A stretch of 30,454 nucleotides of DNA from a virus, in IMG/VR virus record IMGVR_UViG_3300030012_004996, positions 1 through 30,454 of that record. One strand, written 5' to 3'. Positions 1 to 6,175 of the stretch are shown here, piece after piece; position 1 is the stretch's first letter; each line of letters opens with the position of its first letter. A program made the translations under genes and the position numbers. Under the pieces are notes generated by a model. It searched no databases. It saw only the letters and a list, made by a program, of their open reading frames with translations, and was not told the origin of the DNA.

Positions 1-156
1 AGAGAAAATAAAACAGTTACTTTCACATTATCTGCTAAAAATGGAGATGGTATTCAGCAATTAACAATTCCTAATGCATCTCTTATTTCAGAACAATTAG
101 CATCTAGTTCTGATGGGGCAGTTCGTTTAACACTTAACTATGTAGGCCACTCATGA
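1..156 (+). CDS. Partial C-terminus of a probable virion structural protein
   Basis: The frame is open from the first base and ends at a TGA at 154-156, giving the last 51 residues of a protein whose start lies outside the window. The fragment is polar and rich in Ser, Thr, Asn and Leu, with alternating hydrophobic residues typical of beta-rich phage structural proteins, and contains no cysteine. Its stop codon overlaps the next start (ATGA), so it is translationally coupled to the tail gene that follows. A tail or virion role is inferred from that context alone; no family can be named from so short a piece. Confidence 0.6.
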   Translation, partial: RENKTVTFTLSAKNGDGIQQLTIPNASLISEQLASSSDGAVRLTLNYVGHS

Positions 157-1106
157 GCGAAAGTTTATTTTATAACAGGGATGAAAACATTAGTGGTATA
201 TCAATACCTACAAGTTTTTCAGCTTTAAATACTCCTATTTATGGTTCTACTGTAGAATTCTCATCAAGAAATAATGATTATAAAACTGATGATTTTTACT
301 ATAATATGATACCTATGTCAGTTAATAATTTAACTGCTAGATTTGGTTTGAAATATAAAGTTAATGAAGCTAATGCACAAAAATTAGCTGTATTTTTTGA
401 GGCTCAATCTGGGAACCATAATTTTAAATTTGCGCCAGATAATTCTAATATATACAAAGAAATGTCAGGTGTATGTGATAGCTATGGTATAACTTTTGTA
501 AATAATCAACACTATGAAGTAGCTGCTAGTATTACTGTGGATCACGCTCCAACAATTCTTAAATGGTCGGGGATGGGCTGTTTCGCTAATTTAAATTTTC
601 AGGCTTATGATTACTCTACTTCTTATGAAAAATATGATGTAGTTTATACGGGAATAAGCCAAAATAAATTAGACAACTTTTATTACTGCACAGGAAGTCA
701 TACTTCTACTCAAACAAATAGCCCTACTGGTGACAGTTCAATGTGGAGTCAAAAATTCTTTTTTGAGCCAGACGTTGGTAGTCAACCTGCTGTAGAAATA
801 AAAAATGATGTTTTAGAATATAAAAATTCTTTTATTCAAAGACTGAAAACAAATGATAACATCTCTACTTTTGATATTAGTTATAATTTTAGTAATATTT
901 CTGATGCCCAAACCAAAAGCATGATTCACTTTTTAGAAAATAAAGGTGGTTACAGAAGATTTGAACATCAAATACCTTCAGTTTACAATAGACCTAAAGT
1001 TTACTATTGTAAAAGTTGGTCGCATACTTGGAATCATGTAAATTCCAATAGCTTAAAAGTAAATTTTACAGAAGACCCTTTAGGTGTAATTCCAACAGGA
1101 ACATAA
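153..1106 (+). CDS. Tail protein with two gpM-like domains flanking a CBM5/12-like insert
   Basis: The 317-residue product looks like a phage minor tail protein. Residues about 236-308 follow the pattern of the lambda gpM-type minor tail family: a hydrophobic strand, a helix ending in FLENKGGYRRF, then a Tyr/Trp-rich strand ending in a VNFTED segment. Residues about 59-130 repeat the same layout (helix ending FFEAQSGNHNFKF, closing strand ASITVDH), so the protein seems to hold two copies. Between them, residues about 153-203 resemble a small carbohydrate-binding module (Tyr-x-x-x-Asp-Val-Val-Tyr near the start, Pro and Trp near the end), as found in CBM5/12 modules on phage tails. Start ATG overlaps the preceding stop. 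A role in the tail tip or in binding a surface glycan is inference; the family assignment is by eye and moderately sure. Confidence 0.55.
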   Translation: MSESLFYNRDENISGISIPTSFSALNTPIYGSTVEFSSRNNDYKTDDFYYNMIPMSVNNLTARFGLKYKVNEANAQKLAVFFEAQSGNHNFKFAPDNSNIYKEMSGVCDSYGITFVNNQHYEVAASITVDHAPTILKWSGMGCFANLNFQAYDYSTSYEKYDVVYTGISQNKLDNFYYCTGSHTSTQTNSPTGDSSMWSQKFFFEPDVGSQPAVEIKNDVLEYKNSFIQRLKTNDNISTFDISYNFSNISDAQTKSMIHFLENKGGYRRFEHQIPSVYNRPKVYYCKSWSHTWNHVNSNSLKVNFTEDPLGVIPTGT

Positions 1107-1107
1107 A

Positions 1108-2205
1108 ATGGCGAGAAACATTGTAAAAAGTTATAATTCCATAGTGGCTACTTCAGATTCTACTGTGGCTTTCAGCACTGCGGATCAATCCTTGTTGTTA
1201 CATCAGCTAACACAGGGTTTAGAGTATTCTATAGGATATGAAAGACTAAAGTCAAAGCAAATTGGATCTCAAGATTTATCTACTGATGATATTTTTCAAC
1301 AACCAGATGTATCATTAAATATTACATATATTCCTGAACCTAATTTTTCTAATGAAATTCAAGGGAGATTTATTAACACAAATCCTATCTCCTCATTTGC
1401 AAACTTTTTTGAAAATACTACTGAAGCAGACTCTACGAATTTTTATGCGTTAATAACAAAAAATGCCGAAGATACTTTTTTAAATAAGCTGCAATTTTTT
1501 ACCTCACAAAATTTTAATGGAGATGACTCTATTGCTTTTGGCAATTGTTTTCCTACATCTTATAATTTAAGCTATTCTGTAGGATCTTTACCATCAGTTA
1601 GCACTCAATACATATGCTCTAATGTAGTTTTTGATCCACTAACTGGAACATCTATGGAGTCTCCAGCTATAAATTTAACTGGAGGAAATAATGATAATGT
1701 AGGAAGGTCATTGTTTGAGTTTGGTATAAACTCCACCAGCACAAGTATTGAAAAGGCTCCTCCTGTAGTTAATCCAGATAATACTAATAGTGATATCACT
1801 TTACAGAATTTACAAGTTGGAGGTCAAATAATTTCTGGAACACATTTAGTTCAATCTGTTGATATGAATGTATCATTACCAAGGGTTTCTTCTTACGGAT
1901 TAGGTAATGATTACGCTTACAACAGAAAAAGACAGTTCCCAGCAAATGGAACTTTTTCTGTTTCATCTTTAGTTTCAGGTTTAGAAAGTGGGGCTATGAC
2001 AGGAGTTTTATCCTCTGATAGAAATTATCAGTTTGATTTAAAATTAGAGGCTAGCGGAAAAGTAATGATTTATAGAATCGAAGATGCGAAGTTGACATCT
2101 TATAATTACTCTATGAATGTAAATGGAACAATGAGTTACGATGCTTCATTTAGTTTTGAAGTAACACAATCAAAAGGCTTAAAAGTAAGTGGAACTCGTT
2201 ACTAA
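1108..2205 (+). CDS. Tail tube-like structural protein, probable two-domain duplication
   Basis: This 365-residue protein is beta-rich, very low in charge clusters and rich in Ser, Thr and Asn, as expected for a tail tube or tail-associated virion protein. Two halves look related: TSYNLSYSVG at residues 150-159 matches TSYNYSMNVNG at 330-340, and each is preceded by about 120 residues of alternating strands with the same order of elements (a strand starting near residue 36 and again near 247). The segment between the halves, about 180-245, is Asn/Thr/Gly-rich and likely a linker. It starts at an ATG two bases after the previous stop, with AGGA eight bases upstream, one of the few Shine-Dalgarno-like sites in the window. 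Function is inferred from fold character and position beside the gpM-like gene. Confidence 0.5.
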   Translation: MARNIVKSYNSIVATSDSTVAFSTADQSLLLHQLTQGLEYSIGYERLKSKQIGSQDLSTDDIFQQPDVSLNITYIPEPNFSNEIQGRFINTNPISSFANFFENTTEADSTNFYALITKNAEDTFLNKLQFFTSQNFNGDDSIAFGNCFPTSYNLSYSVGSLPSVSTQYICSNVVFDPLTGTSMESPAINLTGGNNDNVGRSLFEFGINSTSTSIEKAPPVVNPDNTNSDITLQNLQVGGQIISGTHLVQSVDMNVSLPRVSSYGLGNDYAYNRKRQFPANGTFSVSSLVSGLESGAMTGVLSSDRNYQFDLKLEASGKVMIYRIEDAKLTSYNYSMNVNGTMSYDASFSFEVTQSKGLKVSGTRY

Positions 2206-2588
2206 TCGTAATCGATTTTAATATTTTTACTTTCGTAACCTTTTTCTTTAATCCTGTTTGGATGTTCCGCGCCTTTACGTTCCTTTTTGTAATTGTCGTA
2301 AAACTTCTCCTTTACTGGATCTAACCCACCACATTTCTCTGCTCTCTTCGCACTCAATTCAGCAGATAGGTCCATCATATCGCCTATAGTGCCTTTTTTG
2401 TTGTATGTGGCATCCATATACTGTTGACTACTAAAAGGATCGATAGAATTATCTATAGAAGCGTTGGGAGCAAGGAAAACCCTGCTCCACTCAACGCCAT
2501 CTTCTGAATATTTGTGTTCATCATTCATCCCTTGAATTACCTCTCGGTATTCATCTCTTTCAGGATGTTTATATACATAAATAGGCAT
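2202..2588 (-). CDS. FmdB-like small phage protein with degenerate zinc ribbon
   Basis: The 128-residue product opens with MPIYVYKHPE, the first-strand signature of FmdB/zinc-ribbon regulatory proteins common in T4-like marine phages (MPxYxYxCP). The expected zinc cysteines are missing: the usual CxxC position reads KHPERDE, and only one Cys remains, near residue 86 in KCGG. The rest is charged and largely helical, with a Lys-rich tail. The gene starts inside the Hsp20 stop codon (TAATG) and its own TAG overlaps the stop of the convergent tail gene. Role unknown; in relatives it lies near structural or regulatory genes. The family call rests on the N-terminal 45 residues only. Confidence 0.45.
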   Translation of the reverse strand: MPIYVYKHPERDEYREVIQGMNDEHKYSEDGVEWSRVFLAPNASIDNSIDPFSSQQYMDATYNKKGTIGDMMDLSAELSAKRAEKCGGLDPVKEKFYDNYKKERKGAEHPNRIKEKGYESKNIKIDYD

Positions 2589-2902
2589 TACTTAATGTCT
2601 ATTTTTTTTGCCTCCGCAATTGCCTTTTTGGGGAGAGTTATTTTTAAAAGACCGTTCTTTAATGAGGCAGATATATGGTCCTCTGCTACTAAATCATATA
2701 AAAATAATTGATATGATTTATGTCTACCTTCAGTTGTAGCATCTATTGTTAAGATATTATCTGTAACTTTAATATCTACATCTTTCTTACAAAAGCCAGC
2801 TAATTCGAATTCTGCAAGATAAACATCTCCAGATTCTTTGACTGGGTAAGTTTTATTTGTTTTGTTGATATCGTTAAGAATGTTGTTAATTAGTGTATTC
2901 AT
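2588..2902 (-). CDS. Hsp20/alpha-crystallin small heat-shock protein
   Basis: The 104-residue protein has the alpha-crystallin domain from about residue 20 to 100. Visible hallmarks are the early strand around YLAEFELAGFCKKDVDIKV, the strand NILTIDA, and the closing GLLKITLPK box (the family's G-x-L-x-I/V-x-I/L-P-K motif), followed by a short AKKIDIK end. It lacks the long N-terminal arm and the clear C-terminal I-x-I tail of cellular homologues. Hsp20 proteins are ATP-independent holdases; T4-like marine phages often carry one, presumably to protect virion or replication proteins during infection. It sits in the minus-strand operon between the glycosyltransferase and the FmdB-like gene. Confidence 0.9.
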   Translation of the reverse strand: MNTLINNILNDINKTNKTYPVKESGDVYLAEFELAGFCKKDVDIKVTDNILTIDATTEGRHKSYQLFLYDLVAEDHISASLKNGLLKITLPKKAIAEAKKIDIK

Positions 2903-2908
2903 ACTTAA

Positions 2909-4015
2909 TTAATTAACATTTATCGTGCCATTTAGTTTTTCCCCAAAAACAAGGGATAAAATAGCTTCGGTAGTTTTCTTGTATGTCATGTTGTCTCCCA
3001 TTTTGACACCCTCTGTGTTAACCTGTCCTACTTTAGATTCAGCTTTTTCCATAGCGGAGACAGCTTCATCTTCGGACCATGTATAAAAAACACCATTATT
3101 AAAATCATTTTTCTTAGTAAAAAACACTCCGTCTTCACAGGGTGTTGTGCCAGATGATTCAATCAAAATTGAGTTATCTTCAGTCGCCCAATCTTTATGA
3201 GATGTTTCATTTAAGACTACACTCCACTTGCCTAAACAAGTAGCATTAAAAGCTGGTATGTTCCAGCCTTCTCCTCCAGATAGACCTGTGAGGTCAATAT
3301 CTATAGCATTTAAAAACTCATTTACTTCAGAATTTTTAGCTAATCTTGGTATGATATTGAGATTGTTGTAGTTCGCACCTTGTGTAATATCATTCCAGAC
3401 ACCTTGCATTTGCTCTTGATTTAAAAAAGGATTGTTTATACAACACGAAAGTTGATATTTATTATTATTACCATACTTTTTTAACCAAGTTTGTATAATC
3501 TTTTTAGTATGTTTCCTATTCTCATACTTACCCATAAGGCCAAAATGGATAACATCTTTTAGATACTCTTTCCCAGTGACATGAAAGTCTTCATCAAAAC
3601 CAAGAGGAATGAATTTAGTATTTGCTAGACCTTTTTCTTTATAAAGATTTTCAGCGTATTTAGAAGAAAAGATAACAGTGTCTTGAAGACCTGCTATCGT
3701 AGTTTCTAGTTCTGTAGGTTCACTACATTCATAAAATGTAAACAAATGTTGATCTTTAGTCTTTCTGTTTTCAGAACCATTTAAATGCCATAGTTTAAAG
3801 GTGGGTGTAAATTTCGAAATCAATTTCCATCTATTGTTTATAGCATCTTCAATGTATTTTTTCAAATCATCACTTATATCAAAAGCAGATAAATCTGGGT
3901 CACCTATCGGAAAGATGCCCAGATTTACATCTAGCTTATGAAGCTCTCTGATAATGTTAAAACTAACATTACCAAAGCTCAAACTATTTAAGGGAGCTTC
4001 TAATATTAAGTTCAT
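2909..4015 (-). CDS. GT-B type glycosyltransferase (GT4-like)
   Basis: The 368-residue protein resembles group 1 (GT-B) glycosyltransferases. It starts with a short strand followed by the Asn/Gly-rich first turn (LNSLSFGNVSFNI), has the central Rossmann-like restart at about residue 175 (IHFGLMGKYENRKH), and the nucleotide-sugar-binding region near residues 265-290 (LTGLSGGEGWNIPAFNA), where Gly-Glu-Gly-Trp-Asn precedes the helix that usually contacts the donor. There is no signal peptide or membrane segment, so it should act in the cytoplasm. The start ATG overlaps the SSB stop (TAATG). It lies in the replication/regulation operon, well away from the main glycan cassette, so it may have a different acceptor, possibly DNA or a virion protein. 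Donor and acceptor are unknown. Confidence 0.65.
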   Translation of the reverse strand: MNLILEAPLNSLSFGNVSFNIIRELHKLDVNLGIFPIGDPDLSAFDISDDLKKYIEDAINNRWKLISKFTPTFKLWHLNGSENRKTKDQHLFTFYECSEPTELETTIAGLQDTVIFSSKYAENLYKEKGLANTKFIPLGFDEDFHVTGKEYLKDVIHFGLMGKYENRKHTKKIIQTWLKKYGNNNKYQLSCCINNPFLNQEQMQGVWNDITQGANYNNLNIIPRLAKNSEVNEFLNAIDIDLTGLSGGEGWNIPAFNATCLGKWSVVLNETSHKDWATEDNSILIESSGTTPCEDGVFFTKKNDFNNGVFYTWSEDEAVSAMEKAESKVGQVNTEGVKMGDNMTYKKTTEAILSLVFGEKLNGTINVN

Positions 4016-4377
4016 TAAAATGGAACATCGTCACCTTGAACATCACTTGAGCTACCGTCTCCGTCTCCCTCGGACTTTTTAGAACTCAAAAACTGAAGAT
4101 CTTTTCCACGAACAAAGTATTTACTGAATTTTTTGCCATCCTTTTCCCAAGATGACATGCATAGTTCTCCATTCACAATAAACTCTCTACCTTTTGACAA
4201 GTATTTTTCAGCAATCTCTGCTGTCTTGTCCCAATATTCAACATCTACGAAACACTTAGTTTTTGCATTCGATGTAGAGATACCAGCTCTTAGGCTGACT
4301 ACTTTTTTACCATTGTTGGTGGTTCTTACTTCTGGGTCTTTAACCAGATATGCTGCGGCTGTAATAGAATTATACAT
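4015..4377 (-). CDS. ssb: Single-stranded DNA-binding protein, bacterial type
   Basis: The 120-residue product is a bacterial-type SSB. The OB fold spans about residues 3-97, with the opening strand NSITAAAYLVKDPEVR, the core VDVEYWDKTAEIAEKYLSKG, and VNGELCMSSWEKDGKKFSKY, all in family order. A Gly/Ser/Asp-rich linker follows, and the protein ends in DDVPF, equivalent to the acidic DDDIPF tip that recruits replication and repair partners in bacteria. It is shorter than E. coli SSB mainly through a short linker. The phage therefore uses a bacterial SSB rather than a T4 gp32, matching its bacterial-type helicase and polymerase. It overlaps the sigma gene by 8 bp. Confidence 0.93.
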   Translation of the reverse strand: MYNSITAAAYLVKDPEVRTTNNGKKVVSLRAGISTSNAKTKCFVDVEYWDKTAEIAEKYLSKGREFIVNGELCMSSWEKDGKKFSKYFVRGKDLQFLSSKKSEGDGDGSSSDVQGDDVPF

Positions 4378-4981
4378 AATTTGCTTCTTTTTTTACTTTG
4401 TTAATAAATTTATTGTGGATGTTAATACACCCTTGGATGCTTAAATTAAGCTTTTTAGCTATATATCTCCAAGGGATGAGTTTATTGTTAGTCGATCCAT
4501 AGCGTAAGTCAACTATTTTTTTAACTCTTTCGTCTTCTTCTGTTTCTAAGCACCTTTCAAACACATTTAAAGCCTCTTCTTTGTCGATATCTTTAATGAA
4601 TGAATCACAGCTAGGTTCTATGTAAGTATTTTCATCGTCTATAAAACACTCTCTATTTTTCTTCTTCTTGTTCAAAGCATTGAGACACTTCCACTTAGTT
4701 TGGTTAGCTAAATGGGTAGAAAATTTAGTGTTCCTCGAAGGGTCGTAATTTAAAGCTGAATCATAAATTGTTATTTCTTTGTCTTCAACGATTAAATTTT
4801 TATCAAACACACATTGGGGGCTTGACATAAAATGATTAACCATTGTGTGAAATATGCCAGAGTGTCGATCAACTAAAGCTATTAGGCTTTCTTGATCAGC
4901 ATTATCCTCTTGTATTTTTGATATGAGTGTCAGGTCACTTTCCACTGAACCCATTCTATCGCCTGTATTTCCTTTTTCCAC
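4370..4981 (-). CDS. Phage sigma-70-family factor (gp55-like late sigma)
   Basis: The 203-residue protein has sigma region 2 at about residues 31-105: the YDPSRNTKFSTHLANQTKW segment matches the core-binding/-10 recognition helix FDPxRGxKFSTYAxxxIR. A helix-turn-helix like region 4 lies at about 150-200 (VDLRYGSTNNKLIPWRYIAKKLNLS). Regions 1 and 3 are absent, as in compact phage sigma factors such as T4 gp55, although gp55 has no clear region 4. The first in-frame start is GTG at 4981; an ATG at 4952-4954 (giving 194 aa) has AGG seven bases upstream and is a serious alternative. Two TATAAATA boxes lie 22-40 bp upstream on the same strand, suggesting late and possibly autoregulated expression. 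It should direct host RNA polymerase to phage promoters. Confidence 0.78.
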   Translation of the reverse strand: MEKGNTGDRMGSVESDLTLISKIQEDNADQESLIALVDRHSGIFHTMVNHFMSSPQCVFDKNLIVEDKEITIYDSALNYDPSRNTKFSTHLANQTKWKCLNALNKKKKNRECFIDDENTYIEPSCDSFIKDIDKEEALNVFERCLETEEDERVKKIVDLRYGSTNNKLIPWRYIAKKLNLSIQGCINIHNKFINKVKKEANYV

Positions 4982-5002
4982 AGAAATTAAAAAAATCTGA
5001 TT

Positions 5003-5010
5003 TATTTATA
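5003..5010 (-). promoter_or_regulatory. T4-late-type promoter box TATAAATA, proximal
   Basis: On the minus strand this reads TATAAATA, the exact T4 late promoter -10 element recognised by gp55-type sigma. A start site 5-7 bases downstream would give a leader of roughly 15 bases to the GTG of the sigma gene. The region is AT-rich, so chance occurrence is possible, but a second identical box sits just upstream. Confidence 0.5.
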
Positions 5011-5013
5011 ATA

Positions 5014-5021
5014 TATTTATA
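5014..5021 (-). promoter_or_regulatory. T4-late-type promoter box TATAAATA, distal
   Basis: This is a second exact TATAAATA on the minus strand, 11 bp (about one helical turn) upstream of the proximal box and in the same orientation. Tandem boxes in phase in front of a late-sigma gene are suggestive, though base composition alone (AT-rich) makes single hits common. Confidence 0.45.
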
Positions 5022-5039
5022 AAACGTATACGATACAGT

Positions 5040-5083
5040 ATTACGTATTACTATATCTATAACGTAATAGCTAAGAATTACGT
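5040..5083. repeat. Three-copy ATTACGT motif, possible operator
   Basis: ATTACGT occurs at 5040-5046 and 5077-5083, and its reverse complement ACGTAAT at 5062-5068. The first copy extends into a short palindrome (TTACGTAA-like, TATTACGTATTAC). Start-to-start spacings are 22 and 15 bases. The cluster lies midway between the two divergent promoter sets, the place expected for an operator shared by both. The binding protein is unknown. Confidence 0.35.
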
Positions 5084-5165
5084 TTATCCCGTTTCACGGT
5101 TATTATACATCTATGAAGCGATTTGTCAAGAAAAAAAATTTTTTTCCAAAATGTTGTATTTGAGC

Positions 5166-5194
5166 TTGCCTTAGATCGCTACTAGGTGTAAAAT
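5166..5194 (+). promoter_or_regulatory. Sigma-70-like promoter upstream of nrdB
   Basis: TTGCCT (5166-5171) and TAAAAT (5189-5194) are separated by 17 bases, matching four and five of six consensus positions. Transcription would start only a few bases before the nrdB ATG at 5204, giving a very short leader with no Shine-Dalgarno. It would drive the RNR genes and perhaps the whole downstream block, as the host RNA polymerase would read it without phage factors. Confidence 0.45.
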
Positions 5195-5203
5195 TCTTTA
5201 ACC

Positions 5204-6175
5204 ATGATTTTTGAAGAACAAGTATCGAGGAAGCCCGACCATTACCCTTGGGCGCAGGAGTTTATTGAGGCAATGCATAACGGTTTTTGGACCGACAAAG
5301 AATTTAGTTTTAGCAGCGATATTCAAGATTTCAATGTAAATTTATCTGGAGATGAAAAAGAGATGATTATCAGGACTCTCTCTGCTATTGGTCAGATTGA
5401 GGTCGCGGTAAAAAAATTCTGGAGCAAGCTTGGAGATAATTTACCTCACCCTAGTTTAACTGATTTAGGATATGTAATGGCTAACATTGAGGTAATCCAT
5501 AATAATGCTTATGAAAGACTTTTAAAGGTCTTGGGCTTAGAAGATATTTTCGAGAAAAATTTACAATTAGACTTTATCGAGGGTAGAGTTAAGTATCTGC
5601 GTAAATATAACCATAAATTTTATAAAGATTCAAAAAAACAATATGTTTATTCAATTATTCTTTTTACTCTTTTTGTAGAGAACGTTTCTTTATTTAGTCA
5701 GTTTTACATTATTAATTGGTTTAACCGATATCGCAACGTGCTGAAAGATACTGGTCAGCAAGTTAAATATACTAGAAATGAAGAGAACATTCATGCTCTA
5801 GCTGGTATTAAAATTATTAATACTATCCGTAGCGAACACCCTGACCTTTTTGACGATGAACTAGAAGAAAGAATCGCCAGTGAAGCTAAAGCTGCTTTTG
5901 TAGCAGAAAGTAAAATTGTTGATTGGATGATCAATGGTTTTAATGAAAAAGGATTGAATGCCGATATTATAAAAGAGTTTATTAAAAACAGAATTAATGA
6001 CTCTTTGGAAAAAATTGGTTTTCATTCAGCATTTGATGTTGACACCTCATTGTTGGAAGATACAATGTGGTTCGAAGAAGAATTGATGGGCAATAATGCC
6101 ACTGATTTTTTCCACTCAAGACCAGTGGAATATTCAAAAAATTCTCAAACATTTGATGCTGACGATCTTTTTTAA
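5204..6175 (+). CDS. nrdB: Class I ribonucleotide reductase, beta (radical) subunit
   Basis: The 323-residue protein is the R2 subunit that generates the radical for NDP reduction by NrdA. All six dimetal ligands are visible: E66 (QIEVAVKKFW), E96 and H99 (IEVIHNNAY), E159 (LFVEN), and E194 and H197 (EENIH). Y103, four residues after H99, fits the radical tyrosine. The first ligand is Glu rather than the Asp of E. coli R2, as in Bacteroidota-type and other groups. The C-terminus ends in FDADDLF, the flexible acidic-aromatic tail that docks on the alpha subunit. The stop TAA shares one base with the nrdA ATG, so the two subunits are coupled. Length is normal for the family. Confidence 0.95.
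   Translation: MIFEEQVSRKPDHYPWAQEFIEAMHNGFWTDKEFSFSSDIQDFNVNLSGDEKEMIIRTLSAIGQIEVAVKKFWSKLGDNLPHPSLTDLGYVMANIEVIHNNAYERLLKVLGLEDIFEKNLQLDFIEGRVKYLRKYNHKFYKDSKKQYVYSIILFTLFVENVSLFSQFYIINWFNRYRNVLKDTGQQVKYTRNEENIHALAGIKIINTIRSEHPDLFDDELEERIASEAKAAFVAESKIVDWMINGFNEKGLNADIIKEFIKNRINDSLEKIGFHSAFDVDTSLLEDTMWFEEELMGNNATDFFHSRPVEYSKNSQTFDADDLF

Larger units (their letters stand above)
4982..5203. other. Divergent intergenic control region between sigma and nrdB
   Basis: These 222 bp form the longest non-coding stretch in the window and separate the minus-strand sigma/SSB operon from the long plus-strand block. Besides the boxes listed separately, they contain an uninterrupted A8T7 tract at 5131-5145, likely intrinsically bent, and a small inverted repeat CCGT-TTC-ACGG at 5089-5099. 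I see no tRNA, no stable GC-rich terminator and no coding frame of convincing quality. Its position makes it the main early/late switch candidate in this window. Confidence 0.7.

Noticed and set aside
1605-1799. Minus-strand frame within the tail tube-like gene
   Set aside because: A shadow of the coding strand, with a hydrophobic composition that follows from the sense codons and no supporting start.
4133-4444. Plus-strand frame opposite ssb and the sigma gene
   Set aside because: Antisense to two clearly recognised genes, with no family resemblance.
5089-5099. CCGT-TTC-ACGG inverted repeat as a terminator
   Set aside because: The stem is only four base pairs and no T-run follows, so it cannot be an intrinsic terminator; noted only within the intergenic region.
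5131-5145. A8T7 as an intrinsic terminator
   Set aside because: There is no GC-rich stem; self-complementary A/T runs alone do not make a convincing hairpin terminator.
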